Shown: positions 5,101 through 12,061 of the stretch, piece by piece
Layout of the letters: each line of letters begins with the position of its first letter
How positions within the stretch are numbered: position 1 is the stretch's first letter
Source: Actinomycetes bacterium
GTDB lineage: Bacteria; Actinomycetota; Actinomycetes; Actinomycetales; Microbacteriaceae
DNA: 12,061 nt
Direction of reading: 5' to 3'
Assembly (NCBI GenBank): GCA_023390155.1
Contig: JAEWDJ010000317.1
Span: 1-12,061 of the forward strand
Program-made: the position numbers and the translations under genes
The notes under the pieces: generated by a model
Seen by the model: the letters and a program-made list of their open reading frames with translations, nothing else
Told to the model about the DNA's origin: nothing
The model's database searches: none

Positions 5101-6321
5101 ATGTTTCGAAAGAAAGTCACCATCGGTGCGGCGGTTGCAGCGTCGCTCGCACTGGTCCTCGCCGGATGTGCCAACCAGCCGTCCAGCGGGGGGTCGACCT
5201 CCGGAAGCTCGAAGGTCGACATCCCGGCGATCACCTCGATCGACACCCCGAAGGACGCGGTCCTGCCGGCCGGAGACGGCAAGGCGACCTGCCCCGCGGG
5301 CCTGACGATCGGCTACGTCGGAGCGGAGACGGGCCCCAACGCCCAGCTCGGCATCAACATCTACAACGGCATCCAGCTCGCGATCGACCAGCACAACGAG
5401 TCGAACAAGGACTGCCAGGTCGGGTTCAAGAAGTTCGACACCGAGGGCGACCCGAACAAGGCGACCGGTCCGGTGACCCAGGCGGTCAACGAAGCGGACA
5501 TCGTCGGCGTCGTCGGCCTCCCGTTCTCGGGCGAGTCCAAGGCCACGGGCAACATCTTCGAGCAGCAGGGCCTGGTCCACATCACCCCGTCGGCCACGAA
5601 CCCCGGCCTGACGGAGAACGGCTGGACGACCTTCTACCGCGGCCTCGGCAATGACGCCGTCCAGGGCCCGGCGGCGGCGAAGTTCCTCACCGACCAGCTG
5701 AAGGCGAAGAAGGTCTACCTGGTCCAGGACGACTCCGACTACGGCATCGGCCTCGGCACCCAGACCTCGCAGGCGCTCGGCGACGCGCTCGTCGGCACCG
5801 ACAAGGTGACCACCGGGCAGAAGGACTTCTCGGCCGTGATCTCCAAGATCCTGAACGCGAAGCCCGACGCGGTCTACTACGCCGGCTACTACGCCGAGGG
5901 CGCCCCGTTCGACCAGCAGCTGGTCAACAAGGGCTTCACCGGCACGTTCGTGGCCCCGGACGGTGTGAAGGACGACCAGTTCATCAAGCTGGCCGGCGAC
6001 GCGTCCAGCAACGCGTACTTCACCTGCCCCTGCATCCCGGGCGAGCTGATCCCCGACTTCGAGTCGGCCTACAAGAAGCTCGCGAACGCGGAGCCCGGCA
6101 CCTACTCGATCGAGGGCTACGACGCCGCAACCGTCCTGCTCGCCGGCATCGACAAGGGCAAGACGAGCCGCGCCGACCTGCTCGCGTGGGTCAAGGGCTA
6201 CGACGCCGACGGTCTCAGCAAGCACTACAAGTGGGACTCGAAGGGTGAGCTCCAGGCGCCGGCCGTCTACGGCTACAAGGTCGAGGGCGGCAAGATCGTC
6301 CCGATCGGCACCATCGGATAG
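5101..6321 (+). CDS. livK: Branched-chain amino acid-type ABC transporter substrate-binding lipoprotein
   Basis: The 406-residue protein is a periplasmic-binding-fold type I receptor (Leu/Ile/Val-binding family), anchored outside the membrane to capture the solute for the LivHM channel. ATG 5101 has GAGAGG 6 nt upstream and gives a standard lipoprotein signal: basic MFRKK, a hydrophobic core, and lipobox LAGC with the lipidated Cys at 23. A Ser/Gly-rich linker follows. Family landmarks are LTIGYVGAETGPNAQLG (first strand and ligand loop), DTEGDPNKA, VGVVGLPFSGES, and the hinge segment FYRGLGNDAVQGPAAAKFL. Extra cysteines in CPAG, KDCQ and CPC may form disulfides. It is the first gene of the operon and is followed by a strong hairpin. 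The ligand could be Leu/Ile/Val, another amino acid or an amide; sequence alone does not decide. Confidence 0.93.
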   Translation: MFRKKVTIGAAVAASLALVLAGCANQPSSGGSTSGSSKVDIPAITSIDTPKDAVLPAGDGKATCPAGLTIGYVGAETGPNAQLGINIYNGIQLAIDQHNESNKDCQVGFKKFDTEGDPNKATGPVTQAVNEADIVGVVGLPFSGESKATGNIFEQQGLVHITPSATNPGLTENGWTTFYRGLGNDAVQGPAAAKFLTDQLKAKKVYLVQDDSDYGIGLGTQTSQALGDALVGTDKVTTGQKDFSAVISKILNAKPDAVYYAGYYAEGAPFDQQLVNKGFTGTFVAPDGVKDDQFIKLAGDASSNAYFTCPCIPGELIPDFESAYKKLANAEPGTYSIEGYDAATVLLAGIDKGKTSRADLLAWVKGYDADGLSKHYKWDSKGELQAPAVYGYKVEGGKIVPIGTIG

Positions 6322-6333
6322 CGCGACACCGTG

Positions 6334-6368
6334 AGGATGCCGCGGGCCGCCGTGGCCCGCGGCATCCT
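6334..6368 (+). terminator. Perfect 15-bp hairpin between the binding-protein gene and livH
   Basis: AGGATGCCGCGGGCC (6334-6348) pairs without mismatch with 6354-6368 around the 5-nt loop GCCGT, starting 12 nt after the binding-protein stop. There is no U-run after it, as is common for actinobacterial terminators. It may terminate part of the transcription or shield the 3' end of the upstream message. Either would give more binding protein than membrane components, as seen in many ABC operons. Confidence 0.6.
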
Positions 6369-6396
6369 TGCGTTCCGCCCCCTCATCCGCACATGC

Positions 6397-6416
6397 CCGG
6401 ATCGACGGCGATCCGG
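6397..6416 (+). repeat. 8-bp inverted repeat upstream of livH
   Basis: CCGGATCG (6397-6404) and CGATCCGG (6409-6416) are perfect inverted copies separated by ACGG. They lie in the 116-nt gap between the binding-protein gene and livH, 21 nt before the preferred livH start. The repeat may be a second RNA stem or an operator for an internal promoter; TTAACT at 6420-6425 could be its -10 box. Neither is proven. Confidence 0.35.
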
Positions 6417-6437
6417 CACTTAACTCTGGATGCACGA

Positions 6438-7441
6438 ATGCTCGAACTCCTTGCCCTCCATCCCGCCCTCGACAACTCCTGGATCAACTTCGACGTCAAC
6501 GCGCTGGTCCAGAACTTCTGGAGCGCCACCTTCGACGGCCTCACCTTCGGCGCCATCTACGGCCTGATCGCGGTCGGGTACACGCTCGTCTACGGCGTGC
6601 TGAACCTCATCAACTTCGCCCACTCCGAGGTCTTCATCGTCGGTGCGTACGGCGTCGTCATCACGCTCACCTCGCTCGGTTTCGGGCCGAGCGCCCCCAA
6701 CCTCAGTCCCGGGGCCATCATCGGCGACCTCCTGCTGGCACTGCTCGTCGGCATGGCTGCATCGGCGTTCACCGCCTGGGTGCTCGAACGCGTGGCCTAC
6801 CGTCCGCTGCGAAAACGGAACGCGCCCCGCCTCGTGTTCCTCATCACGGCGATCGGCGCCTCGTTCACGATCCAGTACCTGATCTTCCTGATCCGGGGAG
6901 CGAACGCGGAGCCGGCGGTGACGATGTTCATCCCGACGCCGATCTTCGACGTGTTCGGGACGATCGTGAACAGCCAGCAGATCATCATCGTGGTGGCCTC
7001 CGTGATCCTGATGATCGCGACCGACTGGTTCATCCGCCGCACCCGCACCGGTCGCGGGATCCGGGCCGTCGCCCAGGACCCTGACACCGCGACGCTGATG
7101 GGCGTGAACAAGGAGCGGATCATCCAGATCACGTTCATCACCGGCGGTATCCTCGCCGGCGCGGCGGCGCTCTTCTACGTGATGCTGGTGCCCTCGGGTG
7201 TGATCTACAACGGCGGGTTCGTCCTCGGCGTCAAGGCGTTCGCGGCGGCCGTGCTCGGCGGCATCGGCAACGTTCGGGGCGCTCTCCTCGGCGGCCTGCT
7301 CCTCGGCGTGATCGGCAACTACGGCCAGATCCTCCTCGGCGACTCGCAGTGGACCGACGTCGTCGCGTTCGTCGTCCTCGTCCTCGTCCTCCTGATCAAG
7401 CCGACCGGCATCCTCGGCACCTCGCTCGGAAGGAGCCGCGC

Positions 7442-7445
<4 letters not shown>
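6438..7445 (+). CDS. livH: Branched-chain amino acid-type ABC transporter permease LivH
   Basis: This 335-residue integral membrane protein is one half of the inner-membrane channel. Family motifs are clear: GLTFGAIYGLIAVGYTLVYG followed by NLINFAHSEVFIVGAYG near the N-terminus, the cytoplasmic coupling segment AVAQDPDTATLMGVNKER, and GGIGNVRGALLGGLLLGVIG near the C-terminus. About eight membrane spans are visible. ATG 6438 is preferred over the in-frame ATG at 6393: the intervening 15 codons include TTA, ACT, GCA and CGA, unlike the GC-ending codons elsewhere, and they cross an inverted repeat. The Shine-Dalgarno (CTGGA, 6426-6430) is weak. The stop overlaps livM in an ATGA. Confidence 0.93.
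7428..7435 (+). promoter_or_regulatory. Ribosome binding site that decides the livM start
   Basis: GGAAGGAG ends 6 nt before ATG 7442. It selects that codon over the in-frame start at 7349 that lies inside livH, and it supports the ATGA overlap. Confidence 0.75.
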
Positions 7446-8595
<1,150 letters not shown>

Positions 8596-8599
<4 letters not shown>

Positions 8600-9519
8600 C
8601 CGACGAGAGAGAGCCGGCCGTGCGGCCGGACGCGCCGGACGAGACCGTCCTCGGTGCGAACGACGACGAGCTGGAGGCCGCGGGCGTCGACCTGGCGGTC
8701 GCCGAGGCGGCGGCGCCCGACCGTGAGATCGCGGTCGAGGTGGGCGAGAACATCGTGGAGGTGCGCAACCTGACCGTCAAGTTCGGCGGGCTGCTCGCGC
8801 TCGACGACGTGTCGTTCGACATCCGACGCGGCGAGATCCTCGGCCTGATCGGACCGAACGGCGCGGGCAAGACGACGTGCTTCAACGCGATGACCGGCGT
8901 CTACAAGCCGACGAGCGGCGACGTGCTGCTCGAGGGCCAGTCGATCAAGGGGCGCAAGCAGCACCAGATCACCCGGCTCGGCCTGTCCCGCACCTTCCAG
9001 AACATCCGCCTCTTCGGCGAGATGACGGCGCTGGAGAACGTGGTCGTCGGGCTCGACGCGCGGCACCGCACGTCCGTGCCGGGCGCCCTGCTGCGGCTCC
9101 CGCGGCACACCCGCGAGGAGAAGTCTGCGATCGAGCGCGGGATGGCGCTGCTGGAGTTCGTCGGCATCGCCGACCTCGCCGGCACGCTGTCGCGCCACCT
9201 GCCCTACGGCTACCAGCGCCGGCTCGAGATCGCGCGCGCGCTCGCGACCGACCCGAAGGTACTGTGCCTCGACGAGCCGGCGGCCGGCTTCAACCCGGCG
9301 GAGAAGGAGGAGCTGATGGACCTCATCCGCACCATCCGCGCCGACGGGTACACCGTGCTGCTCATCGAACACGACATGAAGCTGGTGATGGGCGTCACCG
9401 ACCGGATCGTGGTCCTGGAGTTCGGCCGCAAGCTCGCGGACGACGTCCCGGAGGCCATCCGCAACGACCCGCGCGTGATCGCCGCCTACCTCGGGGAGCC
9501 CGAAGATGACGTTGCTTGA
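8596..9519 (+). CDS. livG: Branched-chain amino acid-type ABC transporter ATPase LivG, with acidic N-terminal extension
   Basis: One of the two nucleotide-binding subunits. Walker A is GPNGAGKTT (86-94), the Q-loop Gln is in [10 protein letters not shown] (about 135), the LivG-type signature is [15 protein letters not shown] (202-216), Walker B is [10 protein letters not shown] (222-231), and the switch histidine is in LLIEHDM (259). At 307 residues it is about 50 longer than usual. Residues 1-51 form an extra acidic segment with about 16 Asp/Glu and only three Arg. The extension is probably real: GTG 8596 has AGGAGG 6 nt upstream and overlaps the livM stop as GTGA, and no equally good start lies nearer the core. 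Downstream it overlaps livF by 14 nt. Confidence 0.94.
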
Positions 9520-10219
9520 GCTGAAGAACATCAGCGTGTCCTACGGCCGCATCGAGGCCATCCACGACATGTCCTTCTCGGTGGAGGAGGGCGAGATCGT
9601 GAGCCTCATCGGCGCGAACGGCGCCGGCAAGTCCACGACGATGAAGACGATCTCGGGCATCCTCAACCCGACGAAGGGGTCCATCACCTTCGACGGCGAG
9701 GACATCACCAAGATGAAGGCGCACATCCGCGTCGTGCGCGGGATCAGCCAGGCGCCGGAGGGCCGGGGGATCTTCCCGGGCATGACGGTCATGGAGAACC
9801 TCGACATGGGGGCGTTCGGCCGCAAGGACCGCAGCAACATGAGCGCGGACTTCGACCGCGTGTTCGCGCTGTTCCCGCGCCTGGCCGAGCGCAAGACGCA
9901 GGTGGGCGGCACGATGTCGGGCGGCGAGCAGCAGATGCTCGCCATCGGTCGGGCGCTGATGTCGAATCCGCGCCTCCTGCTGCTCGACGAGCCGTCGATG
10001 GGCCTCGCGCCGCAGTTCATCCGCCAGATCTTCTCGATCGTGACGGAGATCAACAAGCAGGGCACGACCGTCCTGCTGGTCGAGCAGAACGCCAACCAGG
10101 CGCTGGCCCGCGCGCATCGCGCCTTCGTGCTGGAGACGGGGAGCATCACCCACGCCGGCACCGGCAAGGAGCTGCTCGCCGACCCGGCCATCAAAGAGGC
10201 GTACCTCGGCGTCGGCTGA
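9506..10219 (+). CDS. livF: Branched-chain amino acid-type ABC transporter ATPase LivF
   Basis: The second ATPase of the importer, 237 residues, the usual length. It has Walker A GANGAGKST (36-44), Q-loop ISQAPEGRGIFPGMTVMENL, signature MSGGEQQMLAIGRALM (137-152) and Walker B LLLLDEPSMGL (157-167). The segment LLVEQNANQA has Gln where most ABC ATPases have the switch His; this is the normal LivF form. Together with LivG it completes a hetero-dimeric engine. ATG 9506 has GGGGAG (9493-9498) 7 nt upstream and lies inside the end of livG, so translation is coupled. It is the last gene of the operon; a hairpin follows 18 nt after the stop. Confidence 0.95.
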   Translation: MTLLELKNISVSYGRIEAIHDMSFSVEEGEIVSLIGANGAGKSTTMKTISGILNPTKGSITFDGEDITKMKAHIRVVRGISQAPEGRGIFPGMTVMENLDMGAFGRKDRSNMSADFDRVFALFPRLAERKTQVGGTMSGGEQQMLAIGRALMSNPRLLLLDEPSMGLAPQFIRQIFSIVTEINKQGTTVLLVEQNANQALARAHRAFVLETGSITHAGTGKELLADPAIKEAYLGVG

Positions 10220-10237
10220 GCCGCGCAGAGCCGCACA

Positions 10238-10276
10238 GGAGGTGCGCGTCGTCTCGGCGAGGCGGCGCGCATCTCC
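10238..10276 (+). terminator. Long hairpin after livF, probable operon terminator
   Basis: By hand folding, 10238-10255 pairs with 10259-10276 in an 18-bp stem, including three G-U pairs, around a 3-nt loop (GGC). It lies between the livF stop and the smc promoter. No U-run follows, so if it terminates transcription it is of the non-canonical type frequent in high-GC Gram-positives. Because of the G-U pairs it is stable only on the + strand transcript. Confidence 0.6.
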
Positions 10277-10299
10277 CGCGTGGTGCGCGGACGTTACGG

Positions 10300-10305
10300 T
10301 AAATT
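10300..10305 (+). promoter_or_regulatory. -10 box TAAATT of a probable leaderless smc promoter
   Basis: TAAATT ends 7 nt before the GTG at 10313, so transcription would begin at 10312-10313. No Shine-Dalgarno lies upstream of the GTG. An alternative box TACGGT (10295-10300) overlaps it. The promoter lets smc be expressed independently of the liv operon. Confidence 0.5.
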
Positions 10306-10312
10306 CACCTGC

Positions 10313-12061
10313 GTGTATCTGAAGAGTCTGACGCTCAAGGGCTTCAAGTCGTTCGCCCAGCCGACGACCTTCGCCTTCGAGCCCGGCGTCACCTGCGTGG
10401 TGGGGCCGAACGGCTCGGGCAAGTCCAACGTCGTCGACGCCCTCGCCTGGGTGATGGGCGAGCAGGGCGCGAAGACCCTCCGCGGCGGCAAGATGGAGGA
10501 CGTCATCTTCGCCGGCACCTCCACCCGCGGCCCGCTCGGGCGCGCCGAGGTGCAGCTCACCATCGACAACTCCGACGGCGCGCTGCCGATCGAGTACTCC
10601 GAGGTGACCATCTCGCGCACGCTGTTCCGCAACGGCGGCAGCGAGTACGCGATCAACGGGCAGTCGTGCCGGCTCCTCGACGTGCAGGAGCTGCTGAGCG
10701 ACTCGGGCCTGGGGCGCGAGATGCACGTCATCGTCGGCCAGGGGCAGCTCGACGCGGTGCTGCGCGCGACGCCGGAGGAGCGGCGCGGCTTCATCGAGGA
10801 GGCCGCGGGCATCCTGAAGCATCGCCGCCGCAAGGAGAAGACCCTCCGCAAGCTCGACGCCATGCAGGCCAACCTGACCCGCCTGAGCGATCTGGCCGGG
10901 GAGGTGCGGCGGCAGCTGAAGCCGCTCGGGCACCAGGCCGAGATCGCCCGGGAGGCGCAGTCCATCGCCGCAGTGGTCAGGGATGCGCGGGCGCGCCTGC
11001 TCGCGGACGAGGTCGTCGGCCTCCGCCGCGTGCTCGACGACCACACCCGGTCGGAGGCCGAGCGGCACTCCGAGCAGATCGTCCTCCAGGAGCAGCTGGA
11101 GCAGAAGCAGCTGAGGCGCACGCGGCTGGAGCAGGCGCAGATCGGCGACGCCGTCGACGTGGCCCGCAGCACCGCGTTCGCGCTGGAGCAGGTGCAGGAC
11201 CGTCTCCGCTCGCTCTACACCCTGGCCACCCAGCGGCTCGCGCTCCTGGGCAGTCAGGCCGAGACGCCCGACGACGGCCCGCGGGTCAGCCCGCAGATGG
11301 TGCAGGACGCGCACGAGGAGGCCGAGCGCCTGCGCGCCGTCGTGACGGAGGCGGAGGCGGCGTGGGTCGCCGCGCAGGCCGCGACCCGGGCCGCCCGCGG
11401 TCGCCTCGACGCCGTGGACGAGGAGATCGCCGCCCAGAGCGCCCTCGTCTCGCGCCACGACCTGGAGATCTCGAAGCTGAGCGGTCAGGCGGAGGCCGCG
11501 GCACAGCGCCTCGCCGCCGTCCGCGGCGAGGTGCTCCGGCAGCAGAACGCGCTCGACGCCGCGACCGAGCGGCTCAAGCAGGCGCAGCTCGCGTTCGACC
11601 AGCGGGAGGCGGAGGCCGGGGAGGCGGATGCCGGCGAGGGCTCCCTCGACGAGGCGTACGAGCTCGCGCAGGCGGACCTCTTCGAGGCGGAGGCCGAGAT
11701 CGAGCGGCTGCGCGAGGAACTCCACACGCTCGAGCGCGAGCGGGACGCCCTCGCGGCGCGCACCGGCGCCCTGTCCCTCGCCCTGGACCAGAAGGACGGC
11801 TCCGCCGCCCTCGTCGCCGCCCGGCTCGCCGGAGTGCGCGGCCTCGTGGCGGAGCACATCCGCGTGCACCCCGGATACGAAGCCGCCATCGCGGCCGCCC
11901 TCGGCTCCCTCGCCGACGCCGTGCTGGCGGACGACCGCGCCTCCGCGTTCGACGCCGTCGCCCACGCCGCCGCCGACGATCTGGGGCGGGTGGAGGTCGT
12001 GCTCGCCGAGGCCGCCGTCCCCGCCGTCGACCTGACCGGCGTCGCGGGAGTCGTGCCCGCC
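10313..12061 (+). CDS. smc: Chromosome segregation ATPase SMC, N-terminal 583 residues (runs off the window)
   Basis: SMC dimers with ScpAB organise and segregate the chromosome. GTG 10313 gives MYLKSLTLKGFKSFA, the conserved SMC start. The ATPase head has Walker A GPNGSGKSN (31-39), followed by WVMGEQGAKTLRGGKMEDVI and the SDSGLGREMHVIVGQGQ segment that begins IEEAAGILKHRRRK. The first coiled coil, rich in Glu, Gln, Arg and Ala, runs from about 160 to 495. The hinge begins around 500 (GVRGLVAEHIRVHPGYEAAI) and is cut by the window end. The second coiled coil, signature and Walker B lie outside. The frame is open throughout with no damage. Its usual neighbours rnc and mutM are about 7.7 kb upstream here. 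Confidence 0.97.
   Translation, partial: MYLKSLTLKGFKSFAQPTTFAFEPGVTCVVGPNGSGKSNVVDALAWVMGEQGAKTLRGGKMEDVIFAGTSTRGPLGRAEVQLTIDNSDGALPIEYSEVTISRTLFRNGGSEYAINGQSCRLLDVQELLSDSGLGREMHVIVGQGQLDAVLRATPEERRGFIEEAAGILKHRRRKEKTLRKLDAMQANLTRLSDLAGEVRRQLKPLGHQAEIAREAQSIAAVVRDARARLLADEVVGLRRVLDDHTRSEAERHSEQIVLQEQLEQKQLRRTRLEQAQIGDAVDVARSTAFALEQVQDRLRSLYTLATQRLALLGSQAETPDDGPRVSPQMVQDAHEEAERLRAVVTEAEAAWVAAQAATRAARGRLDAVDEEIAAQSALVSRHDLEISKLSGQAEAAAQRLAAVRGEVLRQQNALDAATERLKQAQLAFDQREAEAGEADAGEGSLDEAYELAQADLFEAEAEIERLREELHTLERERDALAARTGALSLALDQKDGSAALVAARLAGVRGLVAEHIRVHPGYEAAIAAALGSLADAVLADDRASAFDAVAHAAADDLGRVEVVLAEAAVPAVDLTGVAGVVPA

Noticed and set aside
3827..5305. 492-codon + strand open frame opposite the GNAT gene
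   Set aside because: Low-complexity Gly/Val/Ala composition without motifs. The opposite strand encodes a clear tandem GNAT with its own promoter.
5059..6435. 458-codon - strand open frame opposite the binding-protein gene
   Set aside because: The + strand has a lipobox, a ribosome binding site and a complete binding-protein fold; the antisense protein shows only compositional bias.
6393..6437. ATG 6393 as the livH start
   Set aside because: No ribosome binding site, codons unlike the rest of the window, and overlap with an inverted repeat. ATG 6438 fits better, although its Shine-Dalgarno is weak.
9395..11965. 856-codon open frame on the - strand, antisense to livF and smc
   Set aside because: It is a mirror of strongly conserved LivF and SMC coding sequence in GC-rich DNA. 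The protein is Arg/Leu/Gly/Asp-rich with no recognisable motif and has no promoter or ribosome binding site of its own.

Overview
The window is high-GC (about 70% by eye) with strong G/C preference at third codon positions. Gene order and protein features point to an actinobacterium, most likely family Microbacteriaceae (Leifsonia/Microbacterium-like). Several genes appear to start at or within two bases of their predicted transcription start (leaderless), as is common in that phylum. The organism is inferred from sequence features only; no database was searched.

Layout. Positions 1-127 hold the tail of an unidentified reading frame. Positions 139-2560 carry a housekeeping cluster on the + strand: a DUF177/YceD-type protein, rpmF (a cysteine-free ribosomal protein L32), rnc (RNase III) and mutM (formamidopyrimidine-DNA glycosylase). 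These are tightly packed, and rnc and mutM overlap by 23 nt. Positions 2628-3760 hold a two-gene + strand unit with an ATGA overlap: an XRE-type helix-turn-helix protein and a DUF6036-like nucleotidyltransferase. It has its own consensus -10 box and resembles a toxin-antitoxin-like module. Positions 3791-4861 encode a tandem-GNAT acetyltransferase on the - strand, with a recognisable promoter at 4920-4948.

Positions 5101-10219 form a complete five-gene ABC importer operon of the branched-chain amino acid (HAAT/Liv) type: lipoprotein binding protein, LivH, LivM, LivG and LivF. The last four genes are translationally coupled by 4-14 nt overlaps. The binding-protein gene is separated from the rest by a perfect 15-bp hairpin, which may set the ratio of binding protein to channel. 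The region upstream of the binding protein carries an operator-like 14-mer over the -35 box and a leader with mutually exclusive stems. A long hairpin after livF probably ends the operon. From 10313 to the window end runs the first 583 codons of smc (chromosome condensation ATPase), with a -10 box almost directly on its GTG start.

Working together: the first block serves 50S ribosome biogenesis, RNA processing and DNA repair. The liv operon imports amino acids or related solutes. smc continues the rnc-mutM-smc neighbourhood that is commonly contiguous in actinobacteria, here separated by about 7.7 kb of accessory and transport genes. I saw no wholly novel system. The items most worth a second look are the XRE/nucleotidyltransferase pair, the liv leader and the intra-operon hairpin.
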